From: Euglena gracilis
Lineage: Eukaryota > Euglenida > Euglenophyceae > Euglenales
Direction of reading: 5' to 3'
DNA length: 64,000 bases
NCBI GenBank assembly: GCA_039621445.1
Contig: CP154954.1
Span: 35,077,703 to 35,141,702 of the forward strand
Each line of letters starts with the position of its first letter. Positions within the stretch are counted from its first letter, which is position 1. The notes beneath the pieces were generated by a model. It ran no database searches. It was not told the DNA's origin and saw only the letters and a program-made list of their open reading frames with translations. Shown here piece by piece: positions 1-13,578 of the stretch. Position numbers and translations under genes: made by a program.

Positions 1-121
1 TCATGAAACCAACGGGTCCCCTGACTTTGGAGGCCTCCTGGAACACCCATTCGGTAACTCGGAGTAAGGCCCAATTTGGTCCATTTTTACATGGTAACCT
101 GGGCTGACCTGGTAAATGTCC

Positions 122-136
122 CCCGGAATGGTCGAA
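122..136 (-). promoter_or_regulatory. CENP-B-box-like motif, first example of one per 213-bp monomer
   Basis: On the minus strand this reads TTCGACCATTCCGGG. The core CENP-B box pattern is TTCG, four free bases, A, two free bases, CGGG. The site matches 8 of the 9 fixed positions with correct spacing; only the central A is T. It recurs in nearly every monomer of all four 213-bp arrays, and reads on the plus strand in the inverted array (for example 13,602-13,616). That it binds a CENP-B-like protein is inference; a one-base mismatch could abolish binding. Confidence 0.4.
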
Positions 137-3100
137 TGCACCCATCTAATTCTGCTCATTTCTTGCAACCAACCTTCCGGCTGCATGTTCTTCTTACCAT
201 TAAACCACGACAATCATGAAACCAACGGGTCCCCTGACTTTGGGGGCCTCCTGGAACACACATTTGGTTACTCGGAGTAAGGCCGAATTTGGTCCATTTT
301 TACATGGTAACCTGGGCTGACCTGGTAAATGTCCCCGGAATGGTCGAATGCACCCATCTAAATGTGCTCATTTCTTGCAACCAACCTTCCGGCTGCATGT
401 TTTTCTTACCATTAAACCACGACAATCATGAAACCAACGGGTCCCCTGACTTTGGAGGCCTCCTGGAACACCCGTTCGGTAACTCGGAGTACGGCCCAAT
501 TTGGTCCATTTTTACATGGTAACCTGGGCTGACCTGGTAAATGTCCCCCGGAATGGTCGAATGCACCCATCTAAATCTGCTCATTTCTTGCAACCAACCT
601 TCCGGCTGCATGTTTTTCTTACCATTAAATCACGACAATCATGATACCAACGGGTCCCCTGACTTTGGAGGCCTCCTGGAACACCCATTCGGTAACTCGG
701 AGTAAGGCCCAATTTGGTCCATTTTTACATGGTAACCTGGGCTGACCTGGTAAATGTCCCCCGGAATGGTCGAATGCACCCATCTAAATCTGCTCATTTC
801 TTGCAACCAACCTTCCGGCTGCATGTTTTTCTTACCATTAAACCACGACAATCATGAAACCAACGGGTCCCCTGACTTTGGAGGCCTCCTGGAACACCCA
901 TTCGGTTACTCGGAGTAAGGCCCAATTTGGTCCATTTTTACATGGTAACCTGGGCTGACCTGGTAAATGTCCCCCGGAATGGTCGAATGCACCCATCTAA
1001 ATCTGCTCATTTTTTGCAACCAACATTCCCGCTGCATGTTTTTCTTACCATTAAACCACGACAATCATGAAACCAACGGGTCCCCTGACTTTGGAGGCCT
1101 CCTGGAACACCCATTCGGTTACTCGGAGTAAGGCCCAATTTGGTCCATTTTTACATGGTAACCTGGGCTGACCTGGTAAATGTCCCCCGGAATGGTCGAA
1201 TGCACCCATCTAAATCTGCTCATTTCTTGCAACCAACCTTCCGGCTGCATGTTTTCTTACCATTAAACCACGACAATCATGAAACCAACGGGTCCCCTGA
1301 CTTTGGAGGCCTCCTGGAACACCCATTCGGTTACTCGGAGTAAGGCCCAATTTGGTCCATTTTTACATGGTAACCTGGGCTGACCTGGTAAATGTCCCCC
1401 GGAATGGTCGAATGCACCCATCTAAATCTGCTCATTTCTTGCAACCAACCTTCCGGCTGCATGTTTTTCTTACCATTAAACCACGACAATCATGAAACCA
1501 ACGGGTCCCCTGACTTTGGAGGCCTCCTGGAACACCCATTCGGTTACTCGGAGTAAGGCCCAATTTGGTCCATTTTTACATGGTAACCTGGGCTGACCTG
1601 GTAAATGTCCCCCGGAATGGTCGAATGCACCCATCTAAATCTGCTCATTTCTTGCAACCAACCTTCCGGCTGCATGTTTTTCTTACCATTAAACCACGAC
1701 AATCATGAAACCAACGGGTCCCCTGACTTTGGAGGCCTCCTGGAACACCCATTCGGTTACTCGGAGTAAGGCCCAATTTGGTCCATTTTTACATGGTAAC
1801 CTGGGCTGACCTGGTAAATGTCCCCCGGAATGGTCGAATGCACCCATCTAAATCTGCTCATTTCTTGCAACCAACCTTCCCGCTGCATGTTTTTCTTACC
1901 ATTAAACCACGACAATCATGAAACCAACGGGTCCCCTGACTTTGGAGGCCTCCTGGAACACCCATTCGGTAACTCGGAGTAAGGCCCAATTTGGTCCATT
2001 TTTACATGGTAACCTGGGCTGACCTGGTAAATGTCCCCCGGAATGGTCGAATGCACCCATCTAAATCTGCTCATTTCTTGCAACCAACATTCACACATGT
2101 TTTTCTTACCATTAAACCACGACAATCATGAAACCAACGGGTCCCCTGACTTTGGAGGCCTCCTGGAACACCCATTCGGTTACTCGGAGTAAGGCCCAAT
2201 TTGGTCCATTTTTACATGGTAACCTGGGCTGACCTGGTAAATGTCCCCCGGAATGGTCGAATGCACCCATCTAAATCTGCTCATTTCTTGCAACCAACCT
2301 TCCGGCTGCATGTTTTTCTTACCATTAAACCACGACAATCATGAAACCAACGGGTCCCCTGACTTTGGAGGCCTCCTGGAACACCCATTCGGTTACTCGG
2401 AGTAAGGCCCAATTTGGTCCATTTTTACATGGTAACCTGGTAAATGTCCCCCGGAATGGTCGAATGCACCCATCTAAATCTGCTCATTTCTTGCAACCGA
2501 CATTCCCGCTGCATGTTTTTCTTACCATTAAACCACGACAATCATGAAACCAACGGGTCCCCTGACTTTGGAGGCCTCCTGGAACACCCATTCGGTTACT
2601 CGGAGTAAGGCCCAATTTGGTCCATTTTTACATGGTAACCTGGGCTGACCTGGTAAATGTCCCCCGGAATGGTCGAATGCACCCATCTAAATCTGCTCAT
2701 TTCTTGCAACCAACCTTCCGGCTGCATGTTTTTCTTACCATTAAACCACGACAATCATGAAACCAACGGGTCCCCTGACTTTGGAGGCCTCCTGGAACAC
2801 CCATTCGGTTACTCGGAGTAAGGCCCAATTTGGTCCATTTTTACATGGTAACCTGGGCTGACCTGGTAAATGTCCCCCGGAATGGTCGAATGCACCCATC
2901 TAAATCTGCTCATTTCTTGCAACCAACATTCCGGCTGCATGTCTTTCTTACCATTAAACCACGACAATCATGAAACCAACGGGTCCCCTGACTTTGGAGG
3001 CCTCCTGGAACACCCATTCGGTTACTCGGAGTAAGGCCCAATTTGGTCCATTTTTACATGGTAACCTGGGCTGACCTGGTAAATGTCCCCCGGAATGGTC

Positions 3101-3577
3101 GAATGCACCCATCTAAATGTGCTCATTTCTTGCAACCAACATTCCCGCTGCATGCTTTTCTTACCACTAAACCACGACAATCATGAAACCAACGGGTCCC
3201 CTGACTTTGGAGGCCTCCTGGAACACCCATTCGGTAACTCGGAGTAAGGCCCAATTTGGTCCATTTTTACATGGTAACCTGGGCTGACCTGGTAAATGTC
3301 CCCCGGAATGGTCGAATGCACCCATCTAAATCTGCTCATTTCTTGCAACCAACATTCCTGCTGCATGTTTTTCTTACCATTAAACCACGACAATCATGAA
3401 ACCAACGGGTCCCCTGACTTTGGAGGCCTCCTGGAACACCCATTCGGTTACTCGGAGTAAGGCCCAATTTGGTCCATTTTTACATGGTAACCTGGGCTGA
3501 CCTGGTAAATGTCCCCCGGAATGGTCGAATGCACCCATCTAAATCTGCTCATTTCTTGCAACCAACATTCTGGCTGC

Positions 3578-3653
3578 TCCTGATGGGCTGGGTGTCCGAG
3601 AGGTCGGTCCTGGAAGCGATGCCCACGGCCAAGCTAAGGCAGGCCCAGCTGTC
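3578..3653 (+). repeat. 76-bp insertion inside a 213-bp monomer, copy 1
   Basis: A 76-bp stretch beginning TCCTGATGGGCTGGG and ending GGCCCAGCTGTC sits between the GGCTGC and TGTTTTTC blocks of a monomer. It has no similarity to the satellite consensus that I can see. Flanking satellite continues in phase, so it is an insertion of foreign sequence with loss of about one satellite base. No target-site duplication is evident. The same insertion occurs at 5,142-5,217. Confidence 0.9.
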
Positions 3654-5141
3654 TGTTTTTCTTACCATTAATCCACGACAATCATGAAACCAACGGGTCC
3701 CCTGACTTTGGAGGCCTCCTGGAACACCCATTCGGTTACTCGGAGTAAGGCCCAATTTGGTCCATTTTTACATGGTAACCTGGGCTGACCTGGTAAATGT
3801 CCCCCGGAATGGTCGAATGCACCCATCTAAATCTGCTCATTTCTTGCAACCAACCTTCCCGCTGCATGTTTTTCTTACCATTAAACCACGACAATCATGA
3901 AACCAACGGGTCCCCTGACTTTGGAGGCCTCCTGGAACACCCATTCGGTTACTCGGAGTAAGGCCCAATTTGGTCCATTTTTACATGGTAACCTGGGCTG
4001 ACCTGGTAAATGTCCCCCGGAATGGTCGAATGCACCCATCTAAATCTGCTCATTTCTTGCAACCAACCTTCCGGCTGCATGTTTTTTCTTACCATTAAAC
4101 CACGACAATCATGAAACCAACGGGTCCCCTGACTTTGGAGGCCTCCTGGAACACCCATTCGGTTACTCGGAGTAAGGCCCAATTTGGTCCATTTTTACAT
4201 GGTAACCTGGGCTGACCTGGTAAATGTCCCCCGGAATGGTCGAATGCACCCATCTAAATGTGCTCATTTCTTGCAACCAACATTCACACATGTTTTTCTT
4301 ACCATTAAACCACGACAATCATGAAACCAACGGGTCCCCTGACTTTGGAGGCCTCCTGGAACACCCATTCGGTTACTCGGAGTAAGGCCCAATTTGGTCC
4401 ATTTTTACATGGTAACCTGGGCTGACCTGGTAAATGTCCCCCGGAATGGTCGAATGCACCCATCTAAATCTGCTCATTTCTTGCAACCAACCTTCCGGCT
4501 GCATGTTTTTCTTACCATTAAACCACGACAATCATGAAACCAACGGGTCCCCTGACTTTGGAGGCCTCCTGGAACACCCATTCGGTTACTCGGAGTAAGG
4601 CCCAATTTGGTCCATTTTTACATGGTAACCTGGGCTGACCTGGTAAATGTCCCCCGGAATGGTCGAATGCACCCATCTAAATGTGCTCATTTCTTGCAAC
4701 CAACATTCCCGCTGCATGTTTTTCTTACCATTAAACCACGACAATCATGAAACCAACGGGTCCCCTGACTTTGGAGGCCTCCTGGAACACCCATTCGGTT
4801 ACTCGGAGTAAGGCCCAATTTGGTCCATTTTTACATGGTAACCTGGGCTGACCTGGTAAATGTCCCCCGGAATGGTCGAATGCACCCATCTAAATCTGCT
4901 CATTTCTTGCAACCAACATTCCTGCTGCATGTTTTTCTTACCATTAAACCACGACAATCATGAAACCAACGGGTCCCCTGACTTTGGAGGCCTCCTGGAA
5001 CACCCATTCGGTTACTCGGAGTAAGGCCCAATTTGGTCCATTTTTACATGGTAACCTGGGCTGACCTGGTAAATGTCCCCCGGAATGGTCGAATGCACCC
5101 ATCTAAATCTGCTCATTTCTTGCAACCAACATTCTGGCTGC

Positions 5142-5217
5142 TCCTGATGGGCTGGGTGTCCGAGAGGTCGGTCCTGGAAGCGATGCCCACGGCCAAGCTA
5201 AGGCAGGCCCAGCTGTC
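5142..5217 (+). repeat. 76-bp insertion inside a 213-bp monomer, copy 2
   Basis: This is the same 76-bp insertion as at 3,578-3,653, at the same monomer position and with the same neighbouring satellite variants, exactly 1,564 bp downstream. The 1,564-bp offset is about seven monomers plus the insertion. The second copy therefore most likely arose by segmental (higher-order) duplication rather than a second insertion event. Confidence 0.9.
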
Positions 5218-8200
5218 TGTTTTTCTTACCATTAATCCACGACAATCATGAAACCAACGGGTCCCCTGACTTTGGAGGCCTCCTGGAACACCCATTCGGT
5301 TACTCGGAGTAAGGCCCAATTTGGTCCATTTTTACATGGTAACCTGGGCTGACCTGGTAAATGTCCCCCGGAATGGTCGAATGCACCCATCTAAATCTGC
5401 TCATTTCTTGCAACCAACCTTCCCGCTGCATGTTTTTCTTACCATTAAACCACGACAATCATGAAACCAACGGGTCCCCTGACTTTGGAGGCCTCCTGGA
5501 ACACCCATTCGGTTACTCGGAGTAAGGCCCAATTTGGTCCATTTTTACATGGTAACCTGGGCTGACCTGGTAAATGTCCCCCGGAATGGTCGAATGCACC
5601 CATCTAAATCTGCTCATTTCTTGCAACCAACCTTCCCGCTGCATGTTTTTCTTACCATTAAACCACGACAATCATGAAACCAACGGGTCCCCTGACTTTG
5701 GAGGCCTCCTGGAACACCCATTCGGTTACTCGGAGTAAGGCCCAATTTGGTCCATTTTTACATGGTAACCTGGGCTGACCTGGTAAATGTCCCCCGGAAT
5801 GGTCGAATGCACCCATCTAAATGTGCTCATTTCTTGCAACCAACCTTACCGCTGCATGTTTTTCTTACCATTAAACCACGACAATCATGAAACCAACGGG
5901 TCCCCTGACTTTGGAGGCCTCCTGGAACACCCATTCGGTTACTCGGAGTAAGGCCCAATTTGGTCCATTTTTACATGGTAACCTGGGCTGACCTGGTAAA
6001 TGTCCCCCGGAATGGTCGAATGCACCCATCTAAATCTGCTCATTTCTTGCAACCAACCTTCCGGCTGCATGTTTTTCTTACCATTAAACCACGACAATCA
6101 TGAAACCAACGGGTCCCCTGACTTTGGAGGCCTCCTGGAACACCCATTCGGTTACTCGGAGTAAGGCCCAATTTGGTCCATTTTTACATGGTAACCTGGG
6201 CTGACCTGGTAAATGTCCCCCGGAATGGTCGAATGCACCCATCTAAATGTGCTCATTTCTTGCAACCAACATTCCCGCTGCATGTTTTTCTTACCATTAA
6301 ACCACGACAATCATGAAACCAACGGGTCCCCTGACTTTGGAGGCCTCCTGGAACACCCATTCGGTTACTCGGAGTAAGGCCCAATTTGGTCCATTTTTAC
6401 ATGGTAACCTGGGCTGACCTGGTAAATGTCCCCCGGAATGGTCGAATGCACCCATCTAAATCTGCTCATTTCTTGCAACCAACATTCCCGGCTGCATGTT
6501 TTTCTTACCATTAAACCACGACAATCATGAAACCAACGGGTCCCCTGACTTTGGAGGCCTCCTGGAACACCCATTCGGTTACTCGGAGTAAGGCCCAATT
6601 TGGTCCATTTTTACATGGTAACCTGGGCTGACCTGGTAAATGTCCCCCGGAATGGTCGAATGCACCCATCTAAATGTGCTCATTTCTTGCAACCAACCTT
6701 CCGGCTGCATGTTTTTCTTACCATTAAACCACGACAATCATGAAACCAACGGGTCCCCTGACTTTGGAGGCCTCCTGGAACACCCATTCGGTTACTCGGA
6801 GTAAGGCCCAATTTGGTCCATTTTTACATGGTAACCTGGGCTGACCTGGTAAATGTCCCCGGAATGGTCGAATGCACCCATCTAAATCTGCTCATTTCTT
6901 GCAACCAACATTCCGCTGCATGTTTTTCTTACCATTAAACCACGACAATCATGAAACCAACGGGTCCCCTGACTTTGGAGGCCTCCTGGAACACCCATTC
7001 GGTTACTCGGAGTAAGGCCCAATTTGGTCCATTTTTACATGGTAACCTGGGCTGACCTGGTAAATGTCCCCCGGAATGGTCGAATGCACCCATCTAAATG
7101 TGCTCATTTCTTGCAACCAACATTCCGGCTGCATGTTTTTCTTACCATTAAACCACGACAATCATGAAACCAACGGGTCCCCTGACTTTGGAGGCCTCCT
7201 GGAACACCCATTCGGTTACTCGGAGTAAGGCCCAATTTGGTCCATTTTTACATGGTAACCTGGGCTGACCTGGTAAATGTCCCCCGGAATGGTCGAATGC
7301 ACCCATCTAAATGTGCTCATTTCTTGCAACCAACCTTCCGGCTGCATGTTTTTCTTACCATTAAACCACGACAATCATGAAACCAACGGGTCCCCTGACT
7401 TTGGAGGCCTCCTGGAACACCCATTCGGTTACTCGGAGTAAGGCCCAATTTGGTCCATTTTTACATGGTAACCTGGGCTGACCTGGTAAATGTCCCCCGG
7501 AATGGTCGAATGCACCCATCTAAATCTGCTCATTTCTTGCAACCAACCTTCCGGCTGCATGTTTTTCTTACCATTAAACCACGACAATCATGAAAACAAC
7601 GGGTCCCCTGACTTTGGAGGCCTCCTGGAACACCCATTCAGGTACTCGGAGTAAGGCCCAATTTGGTCCATTTTTACATGGTAACCTGGGCTGACCTGGT
7701 AAATGTCCCCCGGAATGGTCGAATGCACCCATCTAAATCTGCTCATTTCTTGCAACCAACCTTCCGGCTGCATGTTTTTCTTACCATTAAACCACGACAA
7801 TCATGAAACCAACGGGTCCCCTGACTTTGGAGGCCTCCTGGAACACCCATTCGGTTACTCGGAGTAAGGCCCAATTTGGTCCATTTTTACATGGTAACCT
7901 GGGCTGACCTGGTAAATGTCCCCCGGAATGGTCGAATGCACCCATCTAAATCTGCTCATTTCTTGCAACCAACCTTCCGGCTGCATGTTTTTCTTACCAT
8001 TAAACCACGACAATCATGAAACCAACGGGTCCCCTGACTTTGGAGGCCTCCTGGAACACCCATTCGGTTACTCGGAGTAAGGCCCAATTTGGTCCATTTT
8101 TACATGGTAACCTGGGCTGACCTGGTAAATGTCCCCCGGAATGGTCGAATGCACCCATCTAAATCTGCTCATTTCTTGCAACCAACATTCCCGCTGCATG

Positions 8201-11200
8201 TTTTTCTTACCATTAAACCACGACAATCATGAAACCAACGGGTCCCCTGACTTTGGAGGCCTCCTGGAACACCCATTCGGTTACTCGGAGTAAGGCCCAA
8301 TTTGGTCCATTTTTACATGGTAACCTGGGCTGACCTGGTAAATGTCCCCCGGAATGGTCGAATGCACCCATCTAAATGTGCTCATTTCTTGCAACCAACA
8401 TTCCCGCTGCATGTTTTTCTTACCATTAAACCACGACAATCATGAAACCAACGGGTCCCCTGACTTTGGAGGCCTCCTGGAACACCCATTCGGTTACTCG
8501 GAGTAAGGCCCAATTTGGTCCATTTTTACATGGTAACCTGGGCTGACCTGGTAAATGTCCCCCGGAATGGTCGAATGCACCCATCTAAATGTGCTCATTT
8601 CTTGCAACCAACATTCCCGCTGCATGTTTTTCTTACCATTAAACCACGACAATCATGAAACCAACGGGTCCCCTGACTTTGGAGGCCTCCTGGAACACCC
8701 ATTCGGTTACTCGGAGTAAGGCCCAATTTGGTCCATTTTTACATGGTAACCTGGGCTGACCTGGTAAATGTCCCCCGGAATGGTCGAATGCACCCATCTA
8801 AATCTGCTCATTTCTTGCAACCAACCTTCCGGCTGCATGTTTTTCTTACCATTAAACCACGACAATCATGAAACCAACGGGTCCCCTGACTTTGGAGGCC
8901 TCCTGGAACACCCATTCGGTTACTCGGAGTAAGGCCCAATTTGGTCCATTTTTACATGGTAACCTGGGCTGACCTGGTAAATGTCCCCCGGAATGGTCGA
9001 ATGCACCCATCTAAATCTGCTCATTTCTTGCAACCAACCTTCCGGCTGCATGTTTTTCTTACCATTAAACCACGACAATCATGAAACCAACGGGTCCCCT
9101 GACTTTGGAGGCCTCCTGGAACACCCATTCGGTTACTCGGAGTAAGGCCCAATTTGGTCCATTTTTACATGGTAACCTGGGCTGACCTGGTAAATGTCCC
9201 CCGGAATGGTCGAATGCACCCATCTAAATCTGCTCATTTCTTGCAACCAACCTTCCGGCTGCATGTTTTTCTTACCATTAAACCACGACAATCATGAAAC
9301 CAACGGGTCCCCTGACTTTGGAGGCCTCCTGGAACACCCATTCGGTTACTCGGAGTAAGGCCCAATTTGGTCCATTTTTACATGGTAACCTGGGCTGACC
9401 TGGTAAATGTCCCCCGGAATGGTCGAATGCACCCATCTAAATGTGCTCATTTCTTGCAACCAACCTTCCCGCTGCATGTTTTTCTTACCATTAAACCACG
9501 ACAATCATGAAACCAACGGGTCCCCTGACTTTGGAGGCCTCCTGGAACACCCATTCGGTTACTCGGAGTAAGGCCCAATTTGGTCCATTTTACATGGTAA
9601 CCTGGGCTGACCTGGTAAATGTCCCCCGGAATGGTCGAATGCACCCATCTAAATCTGCTCATTTCTTGCAACCAACATTCCCGCTGCATGTTTTCTTACC
9701 ATTAAACCACGACAATCATGAAACCAACGGGTCCCCTGACTTTGGAGGCCTCCTGGAACACCCATTCGGTTACTCGGAGTAAGGCCCAATTTGGTCCATT
9801 TTTACATGGTAACCTGGGCTGACCTGGTAAATGTCCCCCGGAATGGTCGAATGCACCCATCTAAATGTGCTCATTTCTTGCAACCAACCTTCCCGCTGCA
9901 TGTTTTTCTTACCATTAAACCACGACAATCATGAAACCAACGGGTCCCCTGACTTTGGAGGCCTCCTGGAACACCCATTCGGTTACTCGGAGTAAGGCCC
10001 AATTTGGTCCATTTTTACATGGTAACCTGGGCTGACCTGGTAAATGTCCCCCGGAATGGTCGAATGCACCCATCTAAATGTGCTCATTTCTTGCAACCAA
10101 CATGCCCCGCTGCATGTTTCTCTTCCCATTAAACCACGACAATCATGGGACCAACGGGTCCCCTGACTTTGGAGGCCTCCTGGAACACCCATTCGGTTAC
10201 TCGGAGTAAGGCCCAATTTGGTCCATTTTTACATGGTAACCTGGGCTGACCTGGTAAATGTCCCCCGGAATGGTCGAATGCACCCATCTAAATGTGCTCA
10301 TTTCTTGCAACCAACCTTCCGGCTGCATGTTTTTCTTACCATTAAACCACGACAATCATGAAACCAACGGGTCCCCTGACTTTGGAGGCCTCCTGGAACA
10401 CCCATTCGGTTACTCGGAGTAAGGCCCAATTTGGTCCATTTTTACATGGTAACCTGGGCTGACCTGGTAAATGTCCCCCGGAATGGTCGAATGCACCCAT
10501 CTAAATGTGCTCATTTCTTGCAACCAACATTCCGCTGCATGTTTTTCTTACCATTAAACCACGACAATCATGAAACCAACGGGTCCCCTGACTTTGGAGG
10601 CCTCCTGGAACACCCATTCGGTTACTCGGAGTAAGGCCCAATTTGGTCCATTTTTACATGGTAACCTGGGCTGACCTGGTAAATGTCCCCCGGAATGGTC
10701 GAATGCACCCATCTAAATGTGCTCATTTCTTGCAACCAACATTCCCGCTGCATGTTTTTCTTACCATTAAACCACGACAATCATGAAACCAACGGGTCCC
10801 CTGACTTTGGAGGCCTCCTGGAACACCCATTCGGTTACTCGGAGTAAGGCCCAATTTGGTCCATTTTTACATGGTAACCTGGGCTGACCTGGTAAATGTC
10901 CCCCGGAATGGTCGAATGCACCCATCTAAATGTGCTCATTTCTTGCAACCAACCTTCCCGCTGCATGTTTTTCTTACCATTAAACCACGACAATCATGAA
11001 ACCAACGGGTCCCCTGACTTTGGAGGCCTCCTGGAACACCCATTCGGTTACTCGGAGTAAGGCCCAATTTGGTCCATTTTTACATGGTAACCTGGGCTGA
11101 CCTGGTAAATGTCCCCCGGAATGGTCGAATGCACCCATCTAAATGTGCTCATTTCTTGCAACCAACATTCCCGCTGCATGTTTTTCTTACCATTAAACCA

Positions 11201-13578
11201 CGACAATCATGAAACCAACGGGTCCCCTGACTTTGGAGGCCTCCTGGAACACCCATTCGGTTACTCGGAGTAAGGCCCAATTTGGTCCATTTTTACATGG
11301 TAACCTGGGCTGACCTGGTAAATGTCCCCCGGAATGGTCGAATGCACCCATCTAAATGTGCTCATTTCTTGCAACCAACATTCCCGCTGCATGTTTTTCT
11401 TACCATTAAACCACGACAATCATGAAACCAACGGGTCCCCTGACTTTGGAGGCCTCCTGGAACACCCATTCGGTTACTCGGAGTAAGGCCCAATTTGGTC
11501 CATTTTTACATGGTAACCTGGGCTGACCTGGTAAATGTCCCCCGGAATGGTCGAATGCACCCATCTAAATGTGCTCATTTCTTGCAACCAACATTCCCGC
11601 TGCATGTTTTTCTTACCATTAAACCACGACAATCATGAAACCAACGGGTCCCCTGACTTTGGAGGCCTCCTGGAACACCCATTCGTTAACTCGGAGTAAG
11701 GCCCAATTTGGTCCATTTTTACATGGTAACCTGGGCTGACCTGGTAAATGTCCCCCGGAATGGTCGAATGCACCCATCTAAATGTGCTCATTTCTTGCAA
11801 CCAACATTCCCGCTGCATGTTTTTCTTACCATTAAACCACGACAATCATGAAACCAACGGGTCCCCTGACTTTGGAGGCCTCCTGGAACACCCATTCGGT
11901 TACTCGGAGTAAGGCCCAATTTGGTCCATTTTTACATGGTAACCTGGGCTGACCTGGTAAATGTCCCCCGGAATGGTCGAATGCACCCATCTAAATGCTC
12001 ATTTCTTGCAACCAACATTCCCGCTGCATGTTTTTCTTACCATTAAACCACGACAATCATGAAACCAACGGGTCCCCTGACTTTGGAGGCCTCCTGGAAC
12101 ACCCATTCGGTTACTCGGAGTAAGGCCCAATTTGGTCCATTTTACATGGTAACCTGGGCTGACCTGGTAAATGTCCCCCGGAATGGTCGAATGCACCCAT
12201 CTAAATGTGCTCATTTCTTGCAACCAACATTCCCGCTGCATGTTTTTCTTACCATTAAACCACGACAATCATGAAACCAACGGGTCCCCTGACTTTGGAG
12301 GCCTCCTGGAACACCCATTCGGTTACTCGGAGTAAGGCCCAATTTGGTCCATTTTTACATGGTAACCTGGGCTGACCTGGTAAATGTCCCCCGGAATGGT
12401 CGAATGCACCCATCTAAATGTGCTCATTTCTTGCAACCAACATTCCCGCTGCATGTTTTTCTTACCATTAAACCACGACAATCATGAAACCAACGGGTCC
12501 CCTGACTTTGGAGGCCTCCTGGAACACCCATTCGGTTACTCGGAGTAAGGCCCAATTTGGTCCATTTTTACATGGTAACCTGGGCTGACCTGGTAAATGT
12601 CCCCCGGAATGGTCGAATGCACCCATCTAAATGCTCATTTCTTGCAACCAACATTCCCGCTGCATGTTTTTCTTACCATTAAACCACGACAATCATGAAA
12701 CCAACGGGTCCCCTGACTTTGGAGGCCTCCTGGAACACCCATTCGGTTACTCGGAGTAAGGCCCAATTTGGTCCATTTTTACATGGTAACCTGGGCTGAC
12801 CTGGTAAATGTCCCCCGGAATGGTCGAATGCACCCATCTAAATCTGCTCATTTCTTGCAACCAACATTCCCGCTGCATGTTTTTCTTACCATTAAACCAC
12901 GACAATCATGAAACCAACGGGTCCCCTGACTTTGGAGGCCTCCTGGAACACCCATTCGGTTACTCGGAGTAAGGCCCAATTTGGTCCATTTTTACATGGT
13001 AACCTGGGCTGACCTGTAAATGTCCCCCGGAATGGTCGAATGCACCCATCTAAATGTGCTCATTTCTTGCAACCAACATTCCCGCTGCATGTTTTTCTTA
13101 CCATTAAACCACGACAATCATGAAACCAACGGGTCCCCTGACTTTGGAGGCCTCCTGGAACACCCATTCGGTTACTCGGAGTAAGGCCCAATTTGGTCCA
13201 TTTTTACATGGTAACCTGGGCTGACCTGGTAAATGTCCCCCGGAATGGTCGAATGCACCCATCTAAATGTGCACATTTCTTGCAACCAACATTCCCGCTG
13301 CATGTTTTTCTTACCATTAAACCACGACAATCATGAAACCAACGGGTCCCCTGACTTTGGAGTCCTCCTGGAACACCCATTCGGTTACTCGGAGTAAGGC
13401 CCAATTTGGTCCATTTTTACATGGTAACCTGGGCTGACCTGGTAAATGTCCCCCGGAATGGTCGAATGCACCCATCTAAATGTGCTCATTTCTTGCAACC
13501 AACATTCCCGCTGCATGTTTTTCTTACCATTAAACCACGACATTCATGAAACCAACGGGTCCCCTGACTTTGGGGCCT

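Larger units (their letters stand above)
3469..5251 (+). repeat. Seven-monomer higher-order repeat (1,564-bp period)
   Basis: The insertion-bearing monomer at 3,469-3,687 is duplicated at 5,033-5,251. Subtracting the net 75-bp insertion leaves about 1,489 bp, close to 7 x 213 bp. Intervening monomers include a short variant with CATTCACACATG near 4,280, also present near 2,090. This marks unequal exchange in blocks of seven. Confidence 0.7.
1..13577 (+). repeat. 213-bp satellite array, forward orientation (about 64 monomers)
   Basis: Head-to-tail monomers recur every 213 bp, each starting around TCATGAAACCAACGGG and containing a perfect 10-bp palindrome GGAGGCCTCC and the block GGTAACCTGGGC. 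Copies differ mainly at a few diagnostic sites: CGGTTACTC versus CGGTAACTC, CTAAATCTGC versus CTAAATGTGC, and CCTTCCGGC versus CATTCCCGC. From about 9,900 to 13,570 the GTGC plus CATTCCCGC type dominates, whereas earlier monomers are mixed, so the array has local subfamily domains. Because 213 is a multiple of three, each monomer yields the same roughly 70-residue open frame closed by an in-frame stop; this is not coding. The family is not one I can name. Confidence 0.97.

Noticed and set aside
50-70. A second CENP-B-like match around TTCGGTTACTCGGAG in the 213-bp monomer
   Set aside because: Spacing between TTCG and the A is one base short and the CGGG end is CGGA, so it does not fit the pattern; only the TTCGACCATTCCGGG site is kept.
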